Source: Bradyrhizobium sp. AZCC 1719 (GTDB lineage: Bacteria > Pseudomonadota > Alphaproteobacteria > Rhizobiales > Xanthobacteraceae). From it: a stretch of 64,000 nt of DNA. This document shows, piece by piece, positions 19,230-28,937 of this stretch (the first letter of the stretch is position 1; each line of letters opens with the position of its first letter). The notes under the pieces are model-generated. The model made no database searches. It saw only the letters and a list, made by a program, of their open reading frames with translations, and was not told the origin of the DNA. Both the position numbers and the translations under genes were made by a program. The stretch spans positions 2,819,001 to 2,883,000 of the forward strand of contig NZ_JAZHRU010000001.1 of NCBI RefSeq assembly GCF_036924525.1, in the 5' to 3' direction.

Positions 19230-21557
19230 ATGAACATTCTTCCCGGCAATATGCGTTTCGGTGCGGGCCAGCCGGTCAAGCGTTTGGAAGACCAGCGACT
19301 GCTCACCGGGAAGGGGCAGTTCATCGACGACAAGCCCGACGAGGGCGCGCTGTGGCTTTACGTGCTGCGCTCGCCCCATGCCCACGCCAAAATCGTCTCG
19401 ATCGATACGACTGATGCCGCCGGGATGCCGGGCGTCCACGCGATCTATACCGGCGCCGAGCTGATCAAGGACGATATCGGCACCATCCCGACGCTTGCGA
19501 TCTTCAAGCGGCCGGATGGATCGCCGATGACGGTGCCGCCGCGGCGGCTGCTTGCGCATGAAGTCGTCCGTTATGCCGGTGAGGCGGTGGCGGCGGTGGT
19601 GGCGACATCGCGCGTGCTGGCCCAGACCGCGGCCGAAGCGATCGTTGTCGATTACGAGGTGCTGCCCTCGGTGGTCGACCCCGTCGAGGCGGCGAAGCCC
19701 GGCGCACCCGTAGTATGGCCCGAGGCGCCCGACAACATCGTCGCTGCCATGAGCTACGGCGATGCCGCCAAGGTCGAGGAAGCCTTTGCCAAGGCTGCGC
19801 ATGTGGTCTCGCTCGACCTGGTCAGCCAGCGGCTGGTGCCCTCCGCCATGGAGCCTCGCTCGACGATTGCCGAGATCGAGAAGAAGACCGGCCGTTTAAT
19901 CCTGCACGTGCAGTCGCAAACGCCCGGCTCGACCCGGGACCTGCTCGCGGAATCCATTCTGAAGCGGCCGAAGGACAGCGTCCGCGTGCTGGTCGGCGAC
20001 ATCGGCGGCGGCTTCGGCCAGAAGACCAGCCTTTATCCCGAGGACGGCATCGTTGCTTACGCCGCGACCAAGCTGAACAAGAAGATCCGCTGGCGCGGCG
20101 ACCGCACCGACGAGTTCGTCGGCGGCACCCATGGCCGCGATCTTACCTCGACCGGCGAATTCGCGCTCGACGCCAAGGGCCGCGTGCTCGCTTACCGCGT
20201 GCGTTCGATCGGAGGCACCGGCGCGTACTCGTCGGGGACCGCGAATATCATTCCGCTGGTGCTCGGGCCCTTCGTGCAGACCGGCGTCTACGATCTGCCG
20301 CTGGTGCATTTCGAGGTGAAATCGGTGATGACCCACACCGCGCCGGTTGGCGCCTATCGCGGCGCCGGGCGGCCCGAAGCCGTGTTCATCGTCGAGCGGC
20401 TGATGGATGCTGCCGCGCGTCAGATCGGAATCGATCCGCGTACCATCCGCAAGCTGAACTACATCAAGCCGGCGCAACTGCCTTACACCAATGCGGTCGG
20501 GCAGGTGTACGACTCCGGCGCCTTCGCGCACATGCTGTCGCGCGCCTCCGAGCTTTCGGACTGGGATGGTTTTAACGCGCGCAAGAAGGCGGCGAAGAAG
20601 AAGGGCCTGCTCTACGGTCGCGGCCTCACCAGCTATATCGAATGGACCGGCGGGCGCGCGCATACCGAAAAGGTCAGCCTGCACGCGACCGCGGAAGGCC
20701 GCATTATCCTGCATTCCGGCACCATGGCGATGGGGCAGGGTCTGCAGACCACTTACACGCAAATGGTGTCCGATACGCTCGGAATTCCCATGGACAAGAT
20801 CGACGTCGTGCAGGGCGATACCGATCTCGCGACCGGCTTTGGCAGTGTCGGTTCGCGCTCGCTGTTTGTCGGCGGCACGGCAGTTGCGGTTTCGAGCAAC
20901 GACATGATCCAGAAGGCGCGCGAGAAGGCCTCGAACGTGCTGGAAACGTCCATCGAGGATATCGAATACCGCGACGGCTGGCTGACGGTGGTCGGCACCG
21001 ACAAGCGCATCAGCCTGTTCGAGATCGCGAAGAACGAAGATGGCGCGCGGCTCTCCGTCGATTCCGAAGGCGAAGTCGACGGCCCGAGCTGGCCGAACGG
21101 CACGCATATCTGCGAGGTCGAAATCGATCCGGAAACCGGGGTGAGCAAGGTGGTGCGTTACACCACGGTCGACGACGTCGGCATTGCCGTCAACCCGATG
21201 CTGGTGACCGGCCAGGTGCACGGCGGCGTCGCCCAAGGCATTGGGCAGGCGCTCTATGAGGGCGTCGCCTACAGCGAGGAAGGGCAGCTATTGACCGCGA
21301 GCTACCAGGACTACTGCGTGCCGCGCGCCGACGACATTCCGCCGATCGCGGTGACGCTGGACGATTCCGCGCCGTGCCGCACCAATCCGCTCGGCGCCAA
21401 AGGCTGCGGCGAATCCGGCGCCATCGGCGGCCCGCCCTGCGTCACCAACGGCGTGATGGATGCGTTGAGCGAGCTCGGCATCAAGCAGCTCAACACGCCG
21501 CTGACGCCGGCGAAGGTCTGGCAGGCGATAAGGGATGCGAGGGCGGCTGGGCTCTAA
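19230..21557 (+). CDS. Xanthine dehydrogenase/CO-dehydrogenase-family molybdopterin subunit
   Basis: 775 residues, the large (CoxL-like) subunit of molybdenum hydroxylases. The active-site loop is [10 protein letters not shown] (about residue 373), the form II type, not the AYxCSFR of true aerobic CO dehydrogenase. The catalytic Glu is in [12 protein letters not shown] (about residue 728). Moco-binding glycine-rich segments DIGGGFGQK and [11 protein letters not shown] are present. It hydroxylates an unknown aromatic, purine or aldehyde-type substrate. No FAD (CoxM) or [2Fe-2S] (CoxS) subunit is adjacent, so partners must be encoded elsewhere. Confidence 0.9.
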   Translation: MNILPGNMRFGAGQPVKRLEDQRLLTGKGQFIDDKPDEGALWLYVLRSPHAHAKIVSIDTTDAAGMPGVHAIYTGAELIKDDIGTIPTLAIFKRPDGSPMTVPPRRLLAHEVVRYAGEAVAAVVATSRVLAQTAAEAIVVDYEVLPSVVDPVEAAKPGAPVVWPEAPDNIVAAMSYGDAAKVEEAFAKAAHVVSLDLVSQRLVPSAMEPRSTIAEIEKKTGRLILHVQSQTPGSTRDLLAESILKRPKDSVRVLVGDIGGGFGQKTSLYPEDGIVAYAATKLNKKIRWRGDRTDEFVGGTHGRDLTSTGEFALDAKGRVLAYRVRSIGGTGAYSSGTANIIPLVLGPFVQTGVYDLPLVHFEVKSVMTHTAPVGAYRGAGRPEAVFIVERLMDAAARQIGIDPRTIRKLNYIKPAQLPYTNAVGQVYDSGAFAHMLSRASELSDWDGFNARKKAAKKKGLLYGRGLTSYIEWTGGRAHTEKVSLHATAEGRIILHSGTMAMGQGLQTTYTQMVSDTLGIPMDKIDVVQGDTDLATGFGSVGSRSLFVGGTAVAVSSNDMIQKAREKASNVLETSIEDIEYRDGWLTVVGTDKRISLFEIAKNEDGARLSVDSEGEVDGPSWPNGTHICEVEIDPETGVSKVVRYTTVDDVGIAVNPMLVTGQVHGGVAQGIGQALYEGVAYSEEGQLLTASYQDYCVPRADDIPPIAVTLDDSAPCRTNPLGAKGCGESGAIGGPPCVTNGVMDALSELGIKQLNTPLTPAKVWQAIRDARAAGL

Positions 21558-21578
21558 AACGTCCGACGTCGTTCCTTC

Positions 21579-21762
21579 ACCCTCCCCTGGAGGGGGAGGG
21601 TCGACGCTCATGAAATGAGCGGCGGGATGGGGTGACGGTCTCTCCACATCCAACAGTGCCCGAGTGGAGAGATCACCCCACCCCGTCACGCATCTCGCTT
21701 CGCTCGATCCGTGCCGACCCACGAGCGAGCTTCGCTCGTCTCGGACCCCTCCAGGGGAGGGT
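21579..21762. repeat. Palindromic intergenic repeat, family B (ACCCTCCCCTGGAGGGGGAGGG type)
   Basis: Composite inverted repeat: outer arms CACCCTCCCCTGGAGG / CCTCCAGGGGAGGGT and an inner pair GGATGGGGTGACGG...GATCACCCCACCCC around an AGTGCCCGAGTGGAGAG centre. Further copies lie at 27191-27361, at 42482-44027 (split by an insertion sequence) and, as a variant, at 55138-55268. This copy lies between two convergent genes. Confidence 0.9.
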
Positions 21763-21782
21763 AATTGCTACGCGCGGTAACT

Positions 21783-22979
21783 CTACAGCCCCAACACCAT
21801 CTTCGCGACGATATCGCGCTGGATCTCCGACGAGCCGCCGAAAATCGTATAGGCCCGGCCGTTGAGATATTCCGGCACGACCGGAAGCAACTCCTCGGGG
21901 ATTCCCGGCGCCTCGTTGAGCCGGTAGAGCGGCCGCATTGGCTCGACATAGAGCCCGTCATTGCCGATTACGTCGACGCCGAGCCGCGTCACCGCCTGGC
22001 GGATTTCGCTGACGCGCAGTTTTAGGAGCGACGACACCGCGCCGGGATTTTGCCCGGTCTGCAGCGCCGATAGCACGCGCAGCTCGGTCATCTCGAGCGC
22101 GTCAATATCGACCTCGATCTCCGACATCCGTACCGCGATATCGGGATCGCCGATGGCGCGGCCGGTCGCGTCAGATTCGGCAAGCTCCGAAATCGCCTTC
22201 AGCGCATCGCGCAGTTTGGCCGAGGCGATGCCGGAGCCGCGCTCGAATTCGAGCAGATATTTGCCGTAGGTCCAGCCCTTGCCTTCCTCGCCGACGCGGT
22301 TGGCGACGGAGACGCGTACGTCGTCGAAGAACACCTGGTTGACCTCATGATCGCCGCCGATGGTCAGGATCGGCCGCGTCGTAATGCCCGGGGTCTTCAT
22401 GTCGATCAGGATGAAGGAGATGCCGTCCTGCTGCCGCTCGGTCTCGTTGGTGCGCACCAGCGCGAACATACGGTTGGCGTGATGGGCGTGCGTGGTCCAT
22501 ATCTTGGTGCCGTTGATGATGTAGTCGTCGCCGTCACGCACCGCGCGGGTCTTCAGCGAGGCGAGGTCGGAGCCGGAGCCCGGCTCGGAATAGCCCTGGC
22601 ACCAATAGTCCTCGCCGGAGAGAATCCGCGGCAGATAAAAGTTCTTCTGCTCGGGCGAGCCGAAGCCGATGATGACCGGGCCGACCATCTTGACGCCCAT
22701 CACGTTCACATTGGGCACGCCGGCGCGGGCGCATTCGGCCTCAAAAATCCAGCGCTGCGCCGGCGTCCAGTCGGGGCCGCCATATTCCACCGGCCAGCCC
22801 GGCGCGCCCCAGCCCTTCCTGTGCAGCGCGCGCTGCCAGGCCATGCCGATATCAGGATCGGAGAACACCGACGGCGTCAGCGCGGTGGCACGCTTCATCT
22901 CCGGCGTGAGGTTGGCCGCGATGAAGTCGCGCACTTCCTTTTCGAAGGCGCGCTCCTCGGCGTTGAAGGCGAGATCCAT
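21783..22979 (-). CDS. Acyl-CoA dehydrogenase, PimC-like large subunit
   Basis: 398 residues. FAD-dependent acyl-CoA dehydrogenase fold: N-terminal helices, YSEPGSGSDLASLKTRA (FAD/substrate loop), WTTHAHHANRMF, and the C-terminal FGGSSEIQRDIVAKMVLGL signature. Length and the pairing with a 379-residue partner match PimC/PimD of pimelate degradation in Rhodopseudomonas and other heterotetrameric dehydrogenases. It would oxidise an acyl-CoA to the enoyl-CoA. Third gene of an apparent operon after the enoyl-CoA hydratase and the small subunit, 15 bases after the latter. Confidence 0.88.
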   Translation of the reverse strand: MDLAFNAEERAFEKEVRDFIAANLTPEMKRATALTPSVFSDPDIGMAWQRALHRKGWGAPGWPVEYGGPDWTPAQRWIFEAECARAGVPNVNVMGVKMVGPVIIGFGSPEQKNFYLPRILSGEDYWCQGYSEPGSGSDLASLKTRAVRDGDDYIINGTKIWTTHAHHANRMFALVRTNETERQQDGISFILIDMKTPGITTRPILTIGGDHEVNQVFFDDVRVSVANRVGEEGKGWTYGKYLLEFERGSGIASAKLRDALKAISELAESDATGRAIGDPDIAVRMSEIEVDIDALEMTELRVLSALQTGQNPGAVSSLLKLRVSEIRQAVTRLGVDVIGNDGLYVEPMRPLYRLNEAPGIPEELLPVVPEYLNGRAYTIFGGSSEIQRDIVAKMVLGL

Positions 22980-22994
22980 GGGTATCCTCCCTTT

Positions 22995-24134
22995 TCAGGC
23001 CTGAACGGCACGTCCGCCTAGGGCGGCGTGACGGCGATAATGATGGGCGCTGCCGCCGAACAGCGTCTCGAAGGCGAGCAGTCGCTTGAAGTAGGAGCCG
23101 ATATCCAGCTCTTCGGTAACGCCCATCGCGCCGTGAAGCTGCACCGATTGTTCGGCGACGAAGCGCGCGCATCTACCGATCTTGGCTTTGGCGCCCGAGG
23201 CGGCGCGGCTGCGCGCGACCGGTTCGGCATCGGCCATCAGTGCCGCGCGCAGAGCCATCGAACGAGCCTCGTCGCATTGCATGGCCATGTCGGCCAGGCG
23301 ATGACGGATCACCTGGTTGGCAGAGAGCGGCCGGCCGAACTGCTTTCGGATTTTGGTATATTCCAGCGTCTGGTCGAGCAGCGTTTGCATGATGCCGACG
23401 GCTTCGGCACCGAGCGCAGCTATGGCGCGGTCGACCGCGACTTCGATCGCCGGCAGCGCGTCGCTTCCGTCGCCGAGCAGGGCATCGGCGGGCAGTTGCA
23501 CGCCGTTGAGTTCGAGATTGCAGGCGCGACCGCCGCCAAGCCGCAGGTAATCGCGTAACGTGAGACCGCGCGTGCCTTGCGCCACCAGGAACAGGCCGAG
23601 CCTGCCGTCGCTATCGTTGACGCGGGCCGAGACGATGATATGTCCCGCAGCGTTGCCATCAAGCACTGTGGTCTTCTGGCCATCGAGGCGCCAGCCGTCG
23701 GACGTCTTCTTGGCGATCGTCCGAACGTTGGCGAGATCGAAGCGCGCCTGACGTTCCGAATGCGCGAAGGCCAAGTACAGCGAGCCATCGGTGATCTTTG
23801 GCAACAGCGCCTGCTTCTGCGCTTCCGTGCCGCACTCCGCGATCAGCGACGCGCCGATCACGACGGTGGAGAGATAGGGCTCAGCGACGAGGCCGCGCCC
23901 GAACGCTTCCATCAGGATGCCGATCTCGATGGCGCCGCCGCCGAGTCCGCCGTGAGCCTCGGGAATCGGCAGCGCCAGCCAGCCGAGATCGGCGAACTGC
24001 TTCCAGATGTCGGCGCTGAAGCCGAGCGGGTCGTTCGCAACCCGGCGGCGGTGGTCGGCGGTATAGGTCTCGCTGACGAAGCGGTCGGCACTTTCGCGCA
24101 GCAATCGCTGCTCGTCGCTCAAGGTGAGGTCCAT
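22995..24134 (-). CDS. Acyl-CoA dehydrogenase, PimD-like small subunit
   Basis: 379 residues. N-terminal dehydrogenase domain starts MDLTLSDEQRLLRESADRFV. It lacks a clean FAD loop equivalent to SEPGSGSD (it has HSERQARFDLANV), which fits the non-FAD or partly degenerate partner of a heteromeric enzyme. The C-terminal QLHGAMGVTEELDIGSYFKRL motif is conserved. It should form an alpha2-beta2 complex with the next gene's product. Located 20 bases after the enoyl-CoA hydratase stop. Confidence 0.87.
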   Translation of the reverse strand: MDLTLSDEQRLLRESADRFVSETYTADHRRRVANDPLGFSADIWKQFADLGWLALPIPEAHGGLGGGAIEIGILMEAFGRGLVAEPYLSTVVIGASLIAECGTEAQKQALLPKITDGSLYLAFAHSERQARFDLANVRTIAKKTSDGWRLDGQKTTVLDGNAAGHIIVSARVNDSDGRLGLFLVAQGTRGLTLRDYLRLGGGRACNLELNGVQLPADALLGDGSDALPAIEVAVDRAIAALGAEAVGIMQTLLDQTLEYTKIRKQFGRPLSANQVIRHRLADMAMQCDEARSMALRAALMADAEPVARSRAASGAKAKIGRCARFVAEQSVQLHGAMGVTEELDIGSYFKRLLAFETLFGGSAHHYRRHAALGGRAVQA

Positions 24135-24153
24135 TTGATCTTCTTTGCTTGTT

Positions 24154-25005
24154 CTATTTTGCTTGTGCCGGCTTCCGAACCGAGGGATGCAAGCCTGCAG
24201 GATCCACGATCATTCCGAATTCCTGAAGATTATGCGCGTGGCAGAGCTGATGCAGCGCGAATGCCTGCTCGATTGCCGCGGGCTGTCCCATCACGTCGAC
24301 TGAACGGTTGACGGCCTCCTTGGTCAGTTTCAGCGCGAAGGAAGGTTTTGCCGCGATCCGTTCGGCGAGCTTCATCACGAAGGGGGAAAGCTCGTCCCGC
24401 GGCACCACGTGGTTGACCATGCCGAGCCGGTGCGCTTCCTGCGCACTCCACACGTCGGCGGTGAACAGTAATTCCTTGGCCTTGCGCGGGCCCAGCTCCC
24501 AGGGATGCACGAACCATTCGACGCCGCAGACGCCCATGGTGACCACGGGATCGCAGAACTCGGCATCATCGCTTGCGACAATGAGGTCGCAGGCCCAGGC
24601 CAGCATCAATCCGCCGGCGATGCATTTGCCATGCACTTCGGCAATCGTCGGCTTTGCGAGGTTGCGCCAGCGCCTTGTGATCTGCAGATAGATTTCCTGC
24701 TCGCGCGCAAAGCGGCCGTGGGCGTTGGGTTCGGCGAACCCGCCCCAATTTCCGACCGGCGGAAAATCCGCGCCGGCAGTGTTCTTAGCCCCGGGACGCA
24801 GGTCATGCCCTGACGAAAAATGCGGGCCGTTGCCGGCGAGAATGATGACCTTGACCGCGTCGTCCTGCACCGCCTGATCGAAGGCGGCGTTGAGGTCGTA
24901 GGTCATCTGCAGGTTCTGCGCGTTGCGCGCCTCGGGCCGGTTCATCACGATCCGCGCGATGCGCGGCTCCGGCCGCTCCACGACGATGGTTTCGAAAGCG
25001 GTCAA
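24154..25005 (-). CDS. Enoyl-CoA hydratase/isomerase family protein
   Basis: 283 residues, crotonase fold. Oxyanion-hole segments are ILAGNGPHFSSGHDL (about 56-70) and EVHGKCIAGGLMLAWACDLIVAS (written in parts; about 123-145). The usual second catalytic Glu is not obvious: GVEWFVHPWELG stands in its region, so activity could be hydration, isomerisation or another crotonase reaction. First gene of the operon with the two acyl-CoA dehydrogenases, supporting a role in beta-oxidation of an unusual acyl chain. Confidence 0.88.
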   Translation of the reverse strand: MTAFETIVVERPEPRIARIVMNRPEARNAQNLQMTYDLNAAFDQAVQDDAVKVIILAGNGPHFSSGHDLRPGAKNTAGADFPPVGNWGGFAEPNAHGRFAREQEIYLQITRRWRNLAKPTIAEVHGKCIAGGLMLAWACDLIVASDDAEFCDPVVTMGVCGVEWFVHPWELGPRKAKELLFTADVWSAQEAHRLGMVNHVVPRDELSPFVMKLAERIAAKPSFALKLTKEAVNRSVDVMGQPAAIEQAFALHQLCHAHNLQEFGMIVDPAGLHPSVRKPAQAK

Positions 25006-25165
25006 TCGGCCCTCCCTTTATTATTATCGGGCCATGTTGTTATTTCGGCGAATGATAGGCAAGGGCCATCGGGCTGCAAAATGAACCTGAAGCAGGCTCG
25101 CGCCTTGCATGCCAGACGCAACCAATCAGACAGGTTGGCGTTGAACTTTCCTTTAGGAGAGTTCG

Positions 25166-25774
25166 ATGCGCGGAGTTTGGACCGTACTGGCGGCGCTGGC
25201 GACGCTGAGTCTGACCAATTGCGGCTACAACGCCATCCAGACCAATGACGAGCGGGTCAAGTCGGGGTGGTCAGAAGTGGTCAACCAGTACCAGCGCCGC
25301 GCCGATCTGGTGCCCAACCTCGTCAATTCCGTAAAAGGCTTTGCGCAGCAGGAAAAGGACGTGCTGCTCGGCGTCACCAATGCCCGCGCCAAGGTCGGCA
25401 GCGTCCAGGCGACGCCAGAGGTGCTGAACGATCCCGCCGCGTTCCAGAAATTCCAGTCCGCCCAAAGTGAACTCACGAGCGCGCTGTCTCGGCTGTTGGT
25501 CGTCACCGAAAATTATCCGCAGCTCAAATCGGATGCGCTGTTTCGCGATCTGATGGCGCAGCTCGAAGGCACCGAGAACCGCATCACGGTGGCGCGCAAC
25601 CGCTACATCAAGGCAGTGCAGGACTACAACGTCGGCATCCGCACCTTCCCGAACAATCTGACGGCGATGGCGTTCGGCTACAAGGAAAAGCCGGCTTTCG
25701 CGGTCGAGAACGAGAAGGCGATCTCGACGGCGCCGAAGGTGGACTTCAACCCGACGCCGGCGCCCGCCAAGTAG
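25166..25774 (+). CDS. LemA family lipoprotein-like membrane protein
   Basis: 202 residues. N-terminal hydrophobic segment ending in SLTNCGYN, a lipobox-like cysteine at about residue 19. The LemA core is clear: YNAIQTNDERVKSGWSEV, NQYQRRADLVPNLVNSVKG, ENYPQLKSD and NRITVARNRYIKAVQDYN. LemA proteins are envelope-facing helical proteins of unclear biochemical role, commonly encoded with TPM-domain proteins, as here. ATG 25166 follows GGAGAG. Confidence 0.92.
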   Translation: MRGVWTVLAALATLSLTNCGYNAIQTNDERVKSGWSEVVNQYQRRADLVPNLVNSVKGFAQQEKDVLLGVTNARAKVGSVQATPEVLNDPAAFQKFQSAQSELTSALSRLLVVTENYPQLKSDALFRDLMAQLEGTENRITVARNRYIKAVQDYNVGIRTFPNNLTAMAFGYKEKPAFAVENEKAISTAPKVDFNPTPAPAK

Positions 25775-25794
25775 CGGCTGAAAAGGCCACTGCG

Positions 25795-26685
25795 ATGAAC
25801 GCTGCGAGAGCGTCCCTTCTTGCGCTACTGCTGTGCTGGGCTGCTTTAGCCTTGGCGCTCGTCGCGGCGCCGCCCTTGAGCGGGCGGGTCGTTGACCAGA
25901 CCAGCACGCTCGCTGCCGGCGACATTGCCGCGCTGACGCAGCAGCTTGGGGATCTCGAGGCGCGCAAGGGCAGCCAGATCGCGGTGCTGATCGTGCCGAC
26001 GACGGACGGCGAGGCCATCGAGCAATTCGCGCTCCGCGTCGCGGAAGCCTGGAAGATCGGCCGCAAGAAGATCGACGACGGCGCGCTTCTCGTGATCGCC
26101 AAGAACGATCGCCGCTTGCGGATCGAGGTCGGCTACGGCCTCGAAGGCGCGTTGACCGACGCCACCACCAAGCGCATCATCGACGAGGACATCACGCCAA
26201 AATTCAGGAGCGGCGATTTCGCCGGCGGTGTTTCGGCAGGCGTCAACCGGATGATCGCAGTCGCCAATGGCGAGAAACTGCCGGAGCCGGAGCCGCCACA
26301 CTGGCAAAGCCCCGGCGTGTCCAACTATGTCGACCCGTTCAATCCATTTATCCTCGTCCTCGTCTTCATTGTCGGCGCGGTGCTGAGGGCGGTGCTCGGC
26401 CGCTTCATCGGCGCGGCGGCAACCGGCGGCATCGTAGGCGTCTTCGGCTGGTTCGTTGTGGGATCGCTCGCAGCGGCGGTCCTCATCGGTTTTATCGCGT
26501 TCGTCGCGAGTTTCCTCGTCCAGAACATGGGCTCGATGGGCCCAAGCGTGGGACGCCGCGGCAGAGACAGTGGATGGGTCGGTGGGAGCGGCGGCTCCTG
26601 GTCCGGCGGTAGCAACTCCAGCGACAGCGGGTTCCGCGGCGGCGGTGGCAGCTTTGGTGGCGGCGGTGCATCGGGGAGCTGGTAG
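25795..26685 (+). CDS. TPM-domain (YgcG-like) membrane protein
   Basis: 296 residues. Signal peptide at about 1-24, then a TPM domain (about 25-165: LSGRVVDQTSTLAAGDI, GSQIAVLIVPTT, LLVIAKNDRRLRIEVGYGLEG, GVSAGVNRMI). Two hydrophobic stretches follow (about 182-198 and 202-245), then a glycine/serine-rich tail of repeated GGG/SGG units. TPM domains in plants have been linked to photosystem II repair; bacterial roles are unclear. It lies 20 bases after lemA. Confidence 0.9.
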   Translation: MNAARASLLALLLCWAALALALVAAPPLSGRVVDQTSTLAAGDIAALTQQLGDLEARKGSQIAVLIVPTTDGEAIEQFALRVAEAWKIGRKKIDDGALLVIAKNDRRLRIEVGYGLEGALTDATTKRIIDEDITPKFRSGDFAGGVSAGVNRMIAVANGEKLPEPEPPHWQSPGVSNYVDPFNPFILVLVFIVGAVLRAVLGRFIGAAATGGIVGVFGWFVVGSLAAAVLIGFIAFVASFLVQNMGSMGPSVGRRGRDSGWVGGSGGSWSGGSNSSDSGFRGGGGSFGGGGASGSW

Positions 26686-26687
26686 AC

Positions 26688-27185
26688 ATGAGCATCGGAC
26701 GTATCACGAGGCATCTTCTCCAGCACCACTGGCGCCGCCGCCGCGATTTCCCGCCAGCCGTCTTGGCGAGGATCGAACGGGCGATCAAAGCGGGCGAGGC
26801 AACTCATTCCGGGCAGGTCCGTTTCGTGGTCGAAGGCGCGCTCGACGGCGCGCCGCTGTTTCGCAACCAGCCCGCGCGTGAGCGCGCGCTGGATGTCTTC
26901 TCGCATTTGCGGATATGGGACACCGCCGACAATAACGGCGTGCTGATCTATCTCTTGCTCGCCGATCACGACGTCGAGATCGTCGCCGACCGCGGTATCA
27001 ACGCCAAGGTCGGCGCGGCTGGCTGGGAGAATATCTGCAAGGAGATGGAAGCGGATTTCAGGGCAGGGGATTTCGAACGCGGTGTGATCAAGGGCGTCGC
27101 GGCGGTGTCGCGCGAATTGGCGACGCATTTTCCGAAGGCGGGCGGCGGGCCGAATGAACTGCCGGATACGCCGGTGGTGATTTGA
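26688..27185 (+). CDS. Small TPM-domain protein
   Basis: 165 residues. A second TPM-family domain with the features FSHLRIWDTADNNGVLIYLLLADHDVEIVADRGI (quoted here only in part: DNNGVLIYLLLADHDVEI) and GDFERGVIKGVAAVS. No signal peptide or clear transmembrane segment, so cytoplasmic or associated with its two neighbours. It starts two bases after the preceding stop codon, so it is very probably translated from the same transcript as lemA and the first TPM gene. Confidence 0.88.
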   Translation: MSIGRITRHLLQHHWRRRRDFPPAVLARIERAIKAGEATHSGQVRFVVEGALDGAPLFRNQPARERALDVFSHLRIWDTADNNGVLIYLLLADHDVEIVADRGINAKVGAAGWENICKEMEADFRAGDFERGVIKGVAAVSRELATHFPKAGGGPNELPDTPVVI

Positions 27186-27190
27186 CTCTT

Positions 27191-27361
27191 ACCCTCCCCT
27201 AGAGGGCCCTAGAGGGGGAGGGTCGACGCGCGTGTAACGCGCGGCGGGGTGGGGTGACGGTCTCTCAACATCCAACAGTGCCCGAGTGGAGAGATCACCC
27301 CACCCCGTCTCGCATTTCGCTTCGCTCAATACGAGCCGACCCTCCCCCTCCAGGGGAGGGT
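27191..27361. repeat. Palindromic intergenic repeat, family B
   Basis: Second, uninterrupted copy of the family seen at 21579-21762: ACCCTCCCCTAGAGGGCCC at the left, GGGGTGGGGTGACGGTCTC / GAGATCACCCCACCCCGTC in the middle, CCCTCCCCCTCCAGGGGAGG at the right. It shows what the copy at 42.5 kb looked like before insertion. The rest of this 332-base gap (to 27517) holds no gene I can support. Confidence 0.9.
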
Positions 27362-27517
27362 GAACGGGCGCTCATTGCGCTTGAGACTCTACGCCTTCAC
27401 CGAAGGCCGCTCGGCCGCCCGCGCCATTTATCCCTGAATGTGGAGGGATGGATAGCTTCGCGGAGCCTATCATCCGGCGGCGCTTCGCGCCGACCGGATG
27501 GCTCGCAACGACGGCGG

Positions 27518-28327
27518 TCAATCGTCGAGCTTGTTGAGGTCGCGCACCGACTGCATGATCGGCTCGAAATTCGCTCGCGCATCCAGCGCGTCGAATAATT
27601 GCGCGGTATCCGACAACAATCCATGCGAGCGCTGGATCGCGATCCGCACATCCTCCTGCGGCGTGTCGGACAACCGTCCGTGGCCCGACAGCAGGATCTT
27701 TGAGTTCAGGCCCTTCAGCCGCTCCAGCGACTGGATGTAGTCGGCAATGCTGCCGGAGCCGAACACGCCTCCCATCACGCCGCCGGGCATCAGCGTATCG
27801 GAGGCGAACAACAGTCCCTTGTCGTGGTCGAACAGCGTGATGCAGGCCGAGGTGTGGCCTGGCGTATGCATCACGTTGAGGCGGAAATTGCCGAGGTCGA
27901 TCAAATTGCCTTCTTCAAGCCAGAGATCGATGTTGATCGGCACGTTCGGCTCGTTGAACATCTTGCGCAGCATTGAGAAGTCGTCACGCAGCATGATCTT
28001 GTTGGCGGCGAGCCTGTGTGCGGCGATGAAGGCGCGGCCGTGGAAATGATAGGCCGCGCCGATGTGGTCGAGATGCTCGTGGCTCAGTACCACCATATCG
28101 ATATCGTCGGGCTTCACCCCGATGTGATTGAGAGACGTCAGCAGGTGCGGATAGTTCGAGGACAGCCCGACATCGATCAGGATGGTGCGCGAGCTCCCGC
28201 GCACCAGATAGGCGTTCGCCCCACGGTTCTTGAAGCGGACCTGATAGACGTCTTCGGCGGCCTGGATCAGCGTACAGACGTCGCTCTCGAGCAGCGTCTT
28301 GAACGGGCTTGGTCTGCGCTCGCTCAT
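27518..28327 (-). CDS. MBL-fold metallo-hydrolase
   Basis: 269 residues. The binuclear metal motif SHEHLDH (His83, His85, Asp87, His88) is followed by MHTPGHTSACITLF (third His), SDTLMPGG (bridging Asp) and LLSGHGRL (last His), so all ligands of a metallo-beta-lactamase-fold hydrolase are there. Typical substrates are thioesters or other esters. Its start overlaps the stop of the upstream cyclic-nucleotide-binding gene by four bases, pointing to translational coupling. Cytoplasmic; no signal peptide. Confidence 0.88.
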   Translation of the reverse strand: MSERRPSPFKTLLESDVCTLIQAAEDVYQVRFKNRGANAYLVRGSSRTILIDVGLSSNYPHLLTSLNHIGVKPDDIDMVVLSHEHLDHIGAAYHFHGRAFIAAHRLAANKIMLRDDFSMLRKMFNEPNVPINIDLWLEEGNLIDLGNFRLNVMHTPGHTSACITLFDHDKGLLFASDTLMPGGVMGGVFGSGSIADYIQSLERLKGLNSKILLSGHGRLSDTPQEDVRIAIQRSHGLLSDTAQLFDALDARANFEPIMQSVRDLNKLDD

Positions 28328-28698
28328 GAACCGCCCGCGGCTCTGAAGGCGACCGTGTTGGAGGCCCGCAAGCGCTTGCTGAGCGCATCCATGATCATCA
28401 GCGCAAAGGCAGGCTGCTGGCTCACCAGGTAGACGAAGCGGGCGTGATTGATGCGCATCACGCGGGTGTGTGGGGTGGCCGCAATGGCCGTTGCCGAACG
28501 CGACGAACCGTCGATGACCGCCATCTCGCCGAAGAATTCACCTTTGCCGAGCGTGACGATCACGGTCTTGCTGGCGCCGTTCATCTTGGCGATCTCGACC
28601 TTGCCGTCGAGCACAACGAACAGTTCCCGCCCGGTCGAGCCTTCCTCAAAAATGACGTCATCTACATCAAACTCGTTGATGCATTTCTCGATGGTCAT
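28324..28698 (-). CDS. Cyclic-nucleotide-binding (cNMP) domain protein
   Basis: 124 residues. ATG 28698 is chosen because AGGGGG lies just upstream; longer starts (28737, 29004) lack support and would only add a low-complexity leader. The whole protein is one CAP/CRP-like cNMP-binding domain: GRELFVVLDGKVEI and the phosphate-binding cassette KGEFFGEMAVIDGSSRSATA. There is no DNA-binding domain or enzyme fused, so it works as a free sensor module, likely on the MBL hydrolase encoded with it. Confidence 0.85.
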   Translation of the reverse strand: MTIEKCINEFDVDDVIFEEGSTGRELFVVLDGKVEIAKMNGASKTVIVTLGKGEFFGEMAVIDGSSRSATAIAATPHTRVMRINHARFVYLVSQQPAFALMIMDALSKRLRASNTVAFRAAGGS

Positions 28699-28937
28699 CG
28701 TGGCCCCCTGCCTTTCTGGCTGGTCGGTTGCGTCCATGTTAGTCGGGAAAAGAGCCTGCGCAAACGGAACCACGGATGCCGCAGGGCAGCATAGGAGACT
28801 GGGCCGGGATGGCTGACGTGTATCAGGCCAAAACCGGACCGGATGAGTTCCTAAAATTTCGGTAAGGCCCGGGCCGGTAACGATTTGGCAAGCAATAAAA
28901 GTTACCAAATGGTCAATCAATTCTGGAGAATCCAACT

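Noticed and set aside
19230..21557. Carbon monoxide dehydrogenase (coxL)
   Set aside because: The active-site loop is AYRGAGR, not the AYxCSFR motif of true aerobic CO dehydrogenase.
26325..27128. A 267-residue minus-strand frame opposite the TPM genes
   Set aside because: It is proline-rich antisense of the glycine-rich tail of the first TPM protein.
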